Shown here piece after piece: positions 53,361 to 60,942 of a DNA stretch of 64,000 bases; the first letter of the stretch is position 1, and each line of letters opens with the position of its first letter. The position numbers were made by a program, and so were the translations under genes. Under the pieces are notes generated by a model that was not told where the DNA came from, did no database searches, and was given only the letters and a program-made list of their open reading frames with translations. The DNA is from JAQBVV01 sp965249205 (GTDB lineage Bacteria; Acidobacteriota; Vicinamibacteria; Vicinamibacterales; UBA2999): assembly GCA_965249205.1 (NCBI GenBank), contig CBDFLL010000003.1, forward strand, positions 124,001 through 188,000. Direction: 5' to 3'.

Positions 53361-53405
53361 ATGATCATGGTTGCTTCGCTGGGGCATCATCACCACCATC
53401 ACTGA
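53361..53405 (+). CDS. Candidate histidine leader peptide (MIMVASLGHHHHHH)
   Basis: ATG 53361 opens a 14-codon frame whose last six codons are CAT CAT CAC CAC CAT CAC, followed by TGA 53403-53405. A run of consecutive His codons in a short leader is the classic sensor of the his-operon attenuator, where ribosome stalling for lack of charged histidine tRNA changes downstream RNA folding. Here the next gene encodes a histidyl-tRNA-synthetase-like protein, which fits. No clear ribosome-binding site precedes ATG 53361 or 53367. It is shorter than typical open frames and easily missed. Confidence 0.6.
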   Translation: MIMVASLGHHHHHH

Positions 53406-53409
53406 CACC

Positions 53410-53466
53410 GCCGTTGGGCCTGGCCCAGGACGGCGCTGTCTTGCGCCCTGGGGAAGGCCGCCTTCC
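53410..53466 (+). promoter_or_regulatory. Candidate attenuator: overlapping alternative hairpins
   Basis: Just after the leader stop, GCCGT-TGGGCC-T-GGCCCA-GG-ACGGC forms a strong stem (53410-53434). GGCGC-TGTCTT-GCGCC (53432-53447) overlaps the first stem's 3' arm, so they exclude each other. GGAAGG-CCG-CCTTCC (53452-53466) follows. Absence of a U-tract argues against a standard intrinsic terminator and may point to translational control. Confidence 0.45.
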
Positions 53467-53517
53467 ATTCTCGTGTTGCAGTCCCCAGGTCGCTTCTTCA
53501 ACGAAAAGGAGACTGCA

Positions 53518-54136
53518 ATGCTGCGTGGAACACGAATCATCACTGGTGAAGAGGCTGTCCGGTTCGGGCGTCTCGTGGACTTGCTCCGGAGGAGGCTTCA
53601 TTGAGGCTGGATACGAGGAAATCATCGTTCCAGCCCTGTGGGCCCAGCAGACCTTCATCGACAAAGGCGGGCGCGAACTCTTGGACCAGATGTACACCTT
53701 CGAGGACAAGAAGGGGCGAGCGATATGTTTGGTACCAGAGATCACGGGCTTAGTTCAAGAATTGTGGCAACAGCGCTGGTCAAAGGCCAATAGGCCGCTT
53801 CGCTTGTTTTATGTTGCCCGGTGCTACCGATATGAGCGGCCTCAACGTGGGCGGTACCGGGAGTTCACGCAGGTCGGAGCTGAATTGCTTGGCGGTGATC
53901 CGACCACCGACCGCCTCGAAGTCGAAGACCTTCTGCGACAGATCCTGGATGAAGTCGGAACTGAGTACGAGTTCGATGGTTCCGTCAAACGTGGGCTTGG
54001 ATACTACACAGAAGACGGTTTCGAAGCCCGATGCACGAAGCTTGGCGCTCAGCAGCAGGTTGCCGGCGGCGGGCGCTACAAGGGCGGCATTTGGTGGGCT
54101 CTTGGCATCGACCGCCTACTCTTGGCCTTGCAATGA
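53518..54136 (+). pseudogene. Compact histidyl-tRNA-synthetase-like catalytic core, one frameshift
   Basis: ATG 53518 has a strong AAGGAG upstream and begins MLRGTRIITGEEAVRFGRLV. The following sequence (FIEAGYEEIIVPALWAQQTF) is in another frame; removing one base near 53598 gives a 205-residue protein. Class II HisRS motif 2 is RLFYVARCYRYERPQRGRYR with FTQVGAELLG, the HisA-like signature is KRGLGYYTEDGFEA, and motif 3 is GGGRYKGGIWWALGIDRLLL. The insertion and anticodon-binding domains are absent, so it is not a complete synthetase. It resembles HisZ in lacking the anticodon domain but is shorter. Possibly an amino-acid-activating enzyme or regulator. Confidence 0.6.
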
Positions 54137-54248
54137 GCTTTCTGTCTTGCGCCAGCTGACGTGCAGTTTGAGCGGGCCGGCGGCTGGTGGAATCATCAGT
54201 TGCGCTGTGGGTCCTCGTTGAATCTACTACTAGCTATGCCGGCAGAGC

Positions 54249-54887
54249 ATGAACGACTCTCCTGAGAGAGTCCGCGGCATCGTGGCATTCGATCTCGACG
54301 GCACCCTTCTGCGTGGCGACACCGCATGCGAGATCTTGGCAAAGCCGATCGGCCGACTTGATGAGATGCAGCGATTTGAAACCTTCACGAGTGAGGCGGA
54401 CATCATTCGCGCTCGGGAGCAGATGGCTAAGTGGTACGGCGAGCATTCACCACAAGATTTGGCAGCGTTCCTAAACGACGTCCGTTGGGCGCCGGGCGTG
54501 CACGAAGCCGTTCAGCGATTGCACGAAGAGGCGATCGTTGTTGGAATCGCCTCGCTTACGTGGAGCTTCGCCGTCCGCTGGTGTGCAGAGCGACTGGGAA
54601 TTTCGCACTGTCTAGGGACGGACTTGTCGTCGAATGGGGAGATCCGTCACGTGTGGGGTCGAGACAAAGCCCGCTGGCTTCAGGAACTGGCTGATTCGTA
54701 CGGAATCGCGCAGCATCGTGTGGCAGCGGTCGGCGACTCCGGAGGCGACTCGGAAATGTTGCGTGTCGCGGGAATGCGCTTCTTCGTGGGTGCGCATCCG
54801 ATTCCCGCTGTGGCCTCTATCATCCACATGCCGGCGGCCGATCTTCGCGATGTGGCTGAGGGCATCATTCACGAATGGGCGGCATAG
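54249..54887 (+). CDS. HAD-family phosphatase, SerB-like
   Basis: 212 residues. HAD motif I is AFDLDGTLLRGD, motif II around GIASLTWSFAVRWC, motif III a lysine near KARWLQEL, and motif IV GDSGGDSEML. The cap arrangement is that of phosphoserine phosphatase and related small-molecule phosphatases. The start is ATG 54249. It follows the HisRS-like gene by 112 bases on the same strand, so the two may be co-transcribed; histidinol-phosphate or another phosphomonoester is possible as a substrate, not proven. Confidence 0.85.
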   Translation: MNDSPERVRGIVAFDLDGTLLRGDTACEILAKPIGRLDEMQRFETFTSEADIIRAREQMAKWYGEHSPQDLAAFLNDVRWAPGVHEAVQRLHEEAIVVGIASLTWSFAVRWCAERLGISHCLGTDLSSNGEIRHVWGRDKARWLQELADSYGIAQHRVAAVGDSGGDSEMLRVAGMRFFVGAHPIPAVASIIHMPAADLRDVAEGIIHEWAA

Positions 54888-55131
54888 ATAGCTCAGCTCC
54901 GTGGACATCGGCGGTAGCCTGTGACCGTGCAGCCATCGCGCATAGTGTGTGCTGTCCTGGAGCAGCGGGGCCGCTGATTTTCGGGAGCCCGCCGATCACG
55001 GCTAACTCCGGCGATGTGACGTTCGTGTCGCTGCAGACTGAAACCGTTCGTGTCGGAGACGCATATATGGTCCAGAGGTGGAGAACGATGCGATATGCAC
55101 CCTCAAGCCAGAAACTCACGGAGGCATTGTC

Positions 55132-56247
55132 GTGAGACTGGTTTTAGTCGCCGTCCTGTTCGCCATCTCCCTGGTCGGCACATTGGCTGGGCAGGATCCT
55201 CCCCGTGTGAGCGACGATTCGGTTGACGGCTATGTCCGTGTCGCGATGCAGAGACGCCCGATTCCAGGTTTGGCTCTCGCGGTGATTCGTGGCGGTCGCG
55301 TACTCAAGCTGGCGACATATGGAATGTCCAGCCTGGAGTTCGGCGTGCCGGTGACGCCCGACACGCTGTTCAATGTCGCGTCGGTGTCCAAGGCGTTCAC
55401 GGGCGTCGCGATCATGCGACTGGTTGAGGATCGTGCACTGAGTCTTGACGATCCGATCGGACGGCACTTGGCGGAGCTTCCAACGCACTGGCGTCCCGTC
55501 ACGGTGCGGCAACTTCTCAATCACACGTCAGGCTTACCCGACATCAACGTCGATGTCTACACGACCAGGACTCTCGCCCAGACGGTACCTGCGGCACTCA
55601 GCCTCCTGGGCAGTCGTCCGATGGAATCCGTTGCGGGCACGGAGTGGAGCTACAACCAAACGAACTACATGCTGCTGGGTATGTTGATTGAATCCGCGAG
55701 TGGTCAGTCGTTTGCCGAGTATTGTCGGATTCGCCTCTTTGAGCCGTTGGAACTACGCACACCGGTCTTTGGCGATTCACGCGCGGTCGTCGCGGAACGA
55801 GCCACCGTCTACACGCGCTTTCGATTCGACTCCGACCCGCCGCAGCGACTCGACCATTCCGAGGTACTCGACTACACGATGCCGGCGTTCAGCTATCCAG
55901 CAGGCGGTCTGAACATCTCCATCCGCGACTTCTCGGCCTGGCTGATTGCGCTTGAACAGGGGCGGATCATCAGTCGGCGCGGGCTTGACGCGTTGTGGGA
56001 ACCGGCCAGATTCAGTGACGGCAGTGTGTTTGGAGGCCCCACGCTGAAGGGCTACGGATTGGGCTGGATGCTCGATCCTCGCCAGACTCGTCCAACCGTG
56101 GGCGGGGCTGGTGGCCTGCGTGCCGCCTTTTCCATCTATCCGAAGGACGACCTGTCAGTCATCGTCCTGACCAACTATCAGGGAGCTGGGCCGGAGGCAT
56201 TGGTGGAGGGGGTGGCCGACCTGTACTTGCAGGCGGACGCTTTTTGA
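55132..56247 (+). CDS. Secreted serine beta-lactamase-like hydrolase (class C / esterase type)
   Basis: 371 residues from GTG 55132, with GGAGG 7 bases upstream. The signal peptide LVAVLFAISLVGTLAG starts it. The SxxK is SVSK in FNVASVSKAFTGVAIM, the Tyr motif region is WSYNQTNYMLLG, and the third element is around GGAGGLRAAFSIYP. These are hallmarks of beta-lactamase-related PBP or esterase (family S12) enzymes. Substrate is unknown. It lies outside an operon, 244 bases after the HAD gene. Confidence 0.88.
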   Translation: MRLVLVAVLFAISLVGTLAGQDPPRVSDDSVDGYVRVAMQRRPIPGLALAVIRGGRVLKLATYGMSSLEFGVPVTPDTLFNVASVSKAFTGVAIMRLVEDRALSLDDPIGRHLAELPTHWRPVTVRQLLNHTSGLPDINVDVYTTRTLAQTVPAALSLLGSRPMESVAGTEWSYNQTNYMLLGMLIESASGQSFAEYCRIRLFEPLELRTPVFGDSRAVVAERATVYTRFRFDSDPPQRLDHSEVLDYTMPAFSYPAGGLNISIRDFSAWLIALEQGRIISRRGLDALWEPARFSDGSVFGGPTLKGYGLGWMLDPRQTRPTVGGAGGLRAAFSIYPKDDLSVIVLTNYQGAGPEALVEGVADLYLQADAF

Positions 56248-56350
56248 TTTTTCGCTGTCGGCTGCGCCGGCTCTTTGTAGAGGCACGTCGGTCTTGAGTG
56301 AGTTGTGACCGATCCGCCCTACCTCGGACGGATTCAGGAGCATTCTCAAT

Positions 56351-56707
56351 ATGTCACAGGCCGATTTTTGGACGCAGGCGGACACGCTGCTCCGAACAAG
56401 TCGTATCACTGTGGACCGCCCAAGGAACAGCGCGCATCCGAAGTATCCCGAACATATCTATCCGCTGGACTATGGGTACCTGGAAGGCACGACCTCGGGA
56501 GACGGCGAAGGCATCGATGTGTGGCTCGGTTCCGGCGGCACTCGGTCGGTCGTCGGCGTCATTTGCACCGTGGACATGTTGAAACGGGACATGGAGATAA
56601 AGCTGCTCGTAGGGTGCTCGCGCGACGAAATCGCGCTCGTGCGTGACTTCTTCACGAGCCTGGAAATGGGGCAGCAGCTCGTTCTGCGCGACGGCGCACG
56701 GCTGTAG
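56351..56707 (+). CDS. Small inorganic-pyrophosphatase-like protein
   Basis: 118 residues from ATG 56351. HPKYPEHIYPLDYGYLEGT is close to the family's metal- and phosphate-binding Y-P-x-D-Y-G-Y core, and GDGEGIDVWLG contains the expected acidic ligands. It is shorter than E. coli Ppa (about 175), as in some annotated short homologues. Activity is plausible but not certain. It follows the beta-lactamase-like gene by 103 bases on the same strand. Confidence 0.7.
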   Translation: MSQADFWTQADTLLRTSRITVDRPRNSAHPKYPEHIYPLDYGYLEGTTSGDGEGIDVWLGSGGTRSVVGVICTVDMLKRDMEIKLLVGCSRDEIALVRDFFTSLEMGQQLVLRDGARL

Positions 56708-56728
56708 GGACGGATACCAGAGGTAGGC

Positions 56729-56935
56729 ATGGAAAACTCCCAGGACCGCTTGGCTCGTCAAATCGACTTCATTCTGGAGTTGGACCGTCTTAAGACAGTG
56801 GTTCGCGCGTCGTACCTGCTGTACGAGGACCGTCGGGAAAATACCGCCCTATCCGGGCTATCTAGCGTGGCAAGTCGTGATGGTTGCGGGGGCTCGCAAC
56901 TGCCGGAGCTTGCCGAGTGGTGGGTCGCTGCCTGA
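56729..56935 (+). pseudogene. Truncated HD-domain hydrolase (YfbR-like) fragment
   Basis: The first 36 residues or so (RLARQIDFILELDRLKTVVR, then ASYLLYEDRRENTA) match the start of HD-domain nucleotidases. The expected EHSWH metal motif never appears: sequence after about 56845 is unrelated, to a TGA at 56935. The downstream region is AT-richer with phage-like and recombinase remnants, so the rest of the gene was probably lost in an insertion. Confidence 0.7.
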
Positions 56936-57048
56936 GCGTCCCCGAAGGAGTTCTCATCTGAGGACGGCACCGTCTGCGCTGGTTCCCAGACCGCACTAAG
57001 TAAGGGAAAAAGTTCGCACGCGTGGTTGTTGGCTCCTATGCCAGGTTA

Positions 57049-57285
57049 CTAGAATGCGGTCATTTCAGGATGCTTACGAGCGTGACCACAGGCAGTACAT
57101 TCGTAACCGGGTTCTGTCCAATAACTACAACCCGTGAACTCTTGGTGGGAATAGTTCACGAGGTGGTACTTCACAAATTCACGGCACTGTTCACACCTCA
57201 TATATACGTCAGGATCGTGGTCTAAACACCTTTTACACTGACCGTTTTCATAGCGGCATCCAAGAATGAAACATCTTATCCTCAC
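57049..57285 (-). CDS. Small zinc-ribbon protein of phage-like type
   Basis: 78 residues from ATG 57285, with GAGGA upstream. Cysteine pairs are CFILGC, CKRC, CEQC and CTAC, as in small phage zinc-binding proteins. Composition is clearly less GC-rich than its surroundings, and it lies in a short AT-rich island between the truncated HD gene and the recombinase remnant. It is probably a leftover of the integrated element. Confidence 0.55.
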   Translation of the reverse strand: MRIRCFILGCRYENGQCKRCLDHDPDVYMRCEQCREFVKYHLVNYSHQEFTGCSYWTEPGYECTACGHARKHPEMTAF

Positions 57286-57508
57286 GGTTCACGGGCTCCC
57301 CATTTTCTTTCAAAAGAACTGTTGATATTTGGAAGAGGATCTCCTCGGCGGAGGAAACATACCATCTGATGGCCCCTGAGCCGGCATTCTAACAACACGG
57401 ATCCTTTTCCCTGCGATGTCCCTCGGGCTCATCTTCGCGTACGGCCGCTGAGGGATTCAACAACGCATAGGGGTCTCGGTTCACGCACCTGGCTCATTTG
57501 GCAGAACT

Positions 57509-57978
57509 GTGTGGCGTGCCGAACCCTTCGAGGCGTTCTGCCGGCGTCTCACGCAGCGCCTCAGTGAGTTGCGGCAGCACGAACGGGCCACCGTCGCGTC
57601 TGGTCGTCGAGAGTCCGTCCGCGTGGAACAGCAGATCGCGAAGTTGGTGCAGGCGCTCAAGGACGGCATCCCCGCGTCGGTCGTAAAAGATGAACTTGTC
57701 GCACTTGAACGGCGCCGGAGTGTGCTTACCACGCGACCAACGGTGGCCCCTCAACCGCGCCTGCATCCGGATATGGGCGAACGCTACCGAGCCAAGGTCA
57801 CGGGTCTCCTCGACGCGCTCTCAAAGCCAGAGAGCCGGCCGCACGCCGCCAGTCTGCTTCGCGGGTTCGTGGATGAAATCCGGTTGACGCCAACCGATGG
57901 CACGCTGACGATCGCGGTGAAGGGGAATCTGGCTGGCGTGTTGGCCGTCGCCGGTCTTCCGACGGCGACAAGCGGCGT

Positions 57979-58000
<22 letters not shown>
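57509..58000 (+). pseudogene. C-terminal remnant of a large serine recombinase
   Basis: The frame contains a coiled-coil region (QQIAKLVQALKDGIPASVV, ELVALERRRSVL) and the recombinase end with HAASLLRGFVDEIRL and TIAVKGNLAGVL, as in resolvase/invertase family site-specific recombinases. The catalytic serine domain is missing upstream. The frame runs about 22 bases into the 3' end of the tRNA-fMet gene, which suggests integration at that tRNA. It cannot be an active recombinase. Confidence 0.75.
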
Positions 58001-58055
<55 letters not shown>

Positions 58056-58173
58056 ACATGGCCGACGTCGGCACCGAGAGCACGCTTGGACAGGCCCACT
58101 GCGTCGGTGACGAACCATCAATGTAACACGGATGGGGGAGTCGTTCCGGGCCGTCCCGATGCGTCGGCGTCGA

Positions 58174-58518
58174 TTAACGGAGGTCCCCGGGGGCGATGTC
58201 TTTCACGATGAACAGTTTTTCGCCAGGTCGGATCAGGCCGAGCTCGCTGCGCGCGAGATCTTCGATCGCGTCGGGATCCTCTCGCAGGCGGCGTCCCTCC
58301 TCCCGGAGTCTGGCGTTGTCGGCACGCACATCTGCCAGCGATTGTTCGAGTGCCGCGTGCTGCGCCCGGGCCTGTAACATCGCGAGCAGTCCCTTCTCGC
58401 CGACGAGTGCGTCAACGATGAGCACAGTGCCGACCAGTAGCAGGACGTAGTGCAGGATGCGGCGTCTCCCGCGGGGATTCCGGCTACCTGACGATTGAGA
58501 GCTGGACCGACGGTTCAC
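58174..58518 (-). CDS. ftsB: Septum-formation initiator, FtsB/DivIC type
   Basis: 114 residues. A short basic N-terminus is followed by one membrane helix (LHYVLLLVGTVLIVDALVG) and a coiled coil (LEQSLADVRADNARLREEG), ending with the conserved ARSELGLIRPGEKLFIV motif. FtsB links FtsL and FtsQ at the division site. It precedes tRNA-fMet by about 118 bases on the same strand. Length and pattern match the family. Confidence 0.88.
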   Translation of the reverse strand: MNRRSSSQSSGSRNPRGRRRILHYVLLLVGTVLIVDALVGEKGLLAMLQARAQHAALEQSLADVRADNARLREEGRRLREDPDAIEDLARSELGLIRPGEKLFIVKDIAPGDLR

Positions 58519-58689
58519 GGCGTCTGTTTCACAATGATGATTTTTTAGTGTCTACCGAAAGTGTCTGTTCCGCTGCACCGTGTGGCAAAATAGCGCATTT
58601 CGATCGCGAGTACAAGCGTCTTGTACCGCATTGTCGGCGCGAGTACAAGTTCTAAATAGCGCATCGGCGCAGAAAGTACAACTGCAATC

Positions 58690-59091
58690 GTGGCTGCAGC
58701 CTCACACTCAGACGCCGTTATCGTGCTGACGACGCTCGCCGCCGGCACCGATGCCTCCGTGCTCGCCCGCGCACTGGTGGCTGAACGGCTGGCGGCCTGC
58801 GTCAATCTTCTACCGGTCATGACATCGGTGTACCAATGGCAGGGACGGGTCGAAGAGGAGCAGGAGCGGCAGATCGTCATCAAGACCGCCGAGAATCGCG
58901 TCACCGCACTCACCAAGCGCCTACGCACGCTGCACCCGTACGCGGTACCCGAGTTACTCGTGATCAGGGCTTCGGATGGATCAGAGGAGTATCTGCGCTG
59001 GATCCACGACAGCGTGGATCCCGGCGAGCAAGCTTCGCTAGAAGAACCTCAGGATGAGAAAGCCGCCGACCAGGAGGACGAGAAACAGTAG
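58690..59091 (+). CDS. cutA: CutA1 divalent-cation-tolerance protein
   Basis: 133 residues from GTG 58690. Core family patterns are VIVLTTLAAGTDASVLARAL, ERLAACVNLLPVMTSVYQWQ and the C-terminal HPYAVPELLVI with YLRWIHDSV. A 20-residue acidic tail after that is unusual. The 3' end overlaps the convergent yqaA gene by 54 bases, which explains the extended tail. Function is thought to involve metal tolerance, though its biochemistry is unsettled. Confidence 0.92.
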   Translation: MAAASHSDAVIVLTTLAAGTDASVLARALVAERLAACVNLLPVMTSVYQWQGRVEEEQERQIVIKTAENRVTALTKRLRTLHPYAVPELLVIRASDGSEEYLRWIHDSVDPGEQASLEEPQDEKAADQEDEKQ

Positions 59092-59640
59092 AGTGGCCGC
59101 GTCGAAATGCCGTTCAAGCTGACGGCGGACTTCGGCTCCGAAGACTCGCAGAATGGCCGCGACCAGCAGAAACCGCGCTGCGCGCCCGATGAGGCTCACC
59201 ATCAGGAACGGCATGAATGCCATCTGCGTGGCCCCGGCGGAAATCGTCGCCACCTTGAACGGTATGGGCGTGAACGCGGCGACCGCTAGAAACCACACTC
59301 CCCATTCGCCGTTGTAGAGTCCGACGACGCGGTCCCAGTGTGCCTGCGCCCCATAGAAGTCAACGATCGGCTGTCCTAACGTCGCCATGAAGCCAGACCC
59401 GATGGCGTAGCCAAGCGCGGCACCGATCGCGGAGCCGGCAGCGCAGGCAGCGGCGGCGCCCAGCCACGCGCGCGGCCGGGCGGCGACGATGGCGATGAGC
59501 AGAACGTCCGGAGGAATCGGGAAGACGGACGATTCGACTAACGCGATCAGAAACAGCGCCGTCACGGCCTGGGGTGACTCCGCCCAGCGTAACGTCCAGT
59601 CGTAGATCGCGCGGATCCAGCGCCGCGGTGCTGTCAGCAT
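59038..59640 (-). CDS. YqaA-type SNARE-associated (VTT/DedA) membrane protein
   Basis: 200 residues. Hydrophobic helices include ALFLIALVESSVFPIPPDVLL and a later FKVATISAGATQMAFMPFLM region, the conserved VTT domain order of YqaA/DedA scramblase-like proteins. The stop overlaps the CutA 3' end on the opposite strand. The start lies 7 bases downstream of metB's stop, so metB and yqaA form one minus-strand operon. Function probably in lipid or undecaprenyl carrier transport. Confidence 0.85.
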   Translation of the reverse strand: MLTAPRRWIRAIYDWTLRWAESPQAVTALFLIALVESSVFPIPPDVLLIAIVAARPRAWLGAAAACAAGSAIGAALGYAIGSGFMATLGQPIVDFYGAQAHWDRVVGLYNGEWGVWFLAVAAFTPIPFKVATISAGATQMAFMPFLMVSLIGRAARFLLVAAILRVFGAEVRRQLERHFDAATLLFLVLLVGGFLILRFF

Positions 59641-59647
59641 CAGACTG

Positions 59648-60832
59648 TCAGACGTGGTCGAGCGCCTGCGCGACGTCTTCCTTCAGGTCGTCCAGATCCT
59701 CGACACCGACCGACAGCCGGATCATGTCGTCCGTGATCCCGATCTGCAGACGGCGCTCAACCGGCACCGCGGCGTGCGTCATGCTCGCCGGGTGGCTGAT
59801 GAGTGTTTCGACACCGCCCAGACTCTCCGCCAGTGCCATCAGGCGCACGTTGTTCAGCAGCGTGCGGGCGCGTCCAAGCGAGCCCATCGTGAAGGCGATC
59901 AGGCCGCCAAACCCGCGCATCTGAATGCGGGCCAGCTCATGCTGCGGATGCGATACGAGGCCCGGGTAGACCACCGAGGCGACTTTCGGATGCGCTTCCA
60001 GATACTCGGCCAGCACCATCGCGTTGGTGTTGTGCCGTTCCATTCTGAGCGGCAGCGTCTTGATGCCGCGAAGCACCAGCCACGCGTCCATCGGCCCGAT
60101 GATCGTACCCTCGGCGTTCTGCACGAACGTGAGCCACTCGATGTGATCGTCGCGGACGGCGATCACGGCACCTCCCACGCTGTCGGAGTGTCCGTTGAGG
60201 AACTTCGTGGTGCTGTGGATGATCAGATCAGCGCCGAGGTCGATCGGTCGCTGGACGTACGGGCTGGCAAACGTGTTGTCCACGACCACGGCGATGCCGT
60301 GCTCGTGTGCGATGGTCGATGCACCGGCGATATTGGTGAGGCGCAGCGAGGGATTGGTCGGCGTTTCAAGAAACAGCAGCCGGGTTGTCGGCCTGATCGC
60401 GCGTGTGATCTCGTCGAGGTTCGAGGTGTCGGCGTAGGTGAAGTCGAGCTGATACTTGCGCAGCACGTGTTCGAACAACCGATAGGTGCCACCGTACAGG
60501 TTGTCGGTGACGACCACGTGGTCGCCGGCCTGGAGGAGCGTCATCACCGCACCGGTGGCCGCCATGCCCGACGCAAAGCCGAACGCCGCCTTGCCGCCCT
60601 CGATGGCTGCGAGGTTGCCTTCAAGCGCCGACCGAGTGGGATTGCCCGTCCTGGCGTACTCGTAGCCCTTGTGCACGCCGAGTTCGTCCTGCACGTAGGT
60701 GGAGGTCTGATAGATGGGTGTGACGATCGCGCCGGTCGAGGGGTCCGGCACCTGCCCAGCGTGAATACAAATGGTATCGAAGCGAGCGTTGTCGCGCAGT
60801 TTCACAATGCCCGCAGAGTACTCTGATACCAT
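59648..60832 (-). CDS. metB: Cystathionine gamma-synthase / trans-sulfuration enzyme
   Basis: 394 residues. PLP-fold signatures are GYEYARTGNPTRSALEGNLA, FASGMAATGAVM, the lysine region LIIHSTTKFLNGHSDSVGG and the terminal RLSVGVEDLDDLKED. Cystathionine gamma-synthase, gamma-lyase and homologues cannot be separated without experiment. It supplies methionine (or cysteine) biosynthesis. A second function is possible. It overlaps nothing and leads the metB-yqaA unit. Confidence 0.92.
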   Translation of the reverse strand: MVSEYSAGIVKLRDNARFDTICIHAGQVPDPSTGAIVTPIYQTSTYVQDELGVHKGYEYARTGNPTRSALEGNLAAIEGGKAAFGFASGMAATGAVMTLLQAGDHVVVTDNLYGGTYRLFEHVLRKYQLDFTYADTSNLDEITRAIRPTTRLLFLETPTNPSLRLTNIAGASTIAHEHGIAVVVDNTFASPYVQRPIDLGADLIIHSTTKFLNGHSDSVGGAVIAVRDDHIEWLTFVQNAEGTIIGPMDAWLVLRGIKTLPLRMERHNTNAMVLAEYLEAHPKVASVVYPGLVSHPQHELARIQMRGFGGLIAFTMGSLGRARTLLNNVRLMALAESLGGVETLISHPASMTHAAVPVERRLQIGITDDMIRLSVGVEDLDDLKEDVAQALDHV

Positions 60833-60942
60833 CCTGACTCACAACACGTGCCGGCCATCCGTGACCGTGTCCCCACGACTATGACCCGCCATACACGCGA
60901 CGATGATGCTCAGCGTACGGCCGTTCAGTGCGGGGCGGCGTG

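Noticed and set aside
53385..53402. Six-His codon run as a cloning tag contaminant.
   Set aside because: The surrounding sequence has no vector character, the run is followed by a stop and by foldable GC-rich sequence, and the next gene is HisRS-like. Still worth confirming by reads.
59654..60826. Long plus-strand open frame opposite metB.
   Set aside because: It spans almost exactly metB, whose PLP motifs are clear; the antisense reading has no family resemblance.
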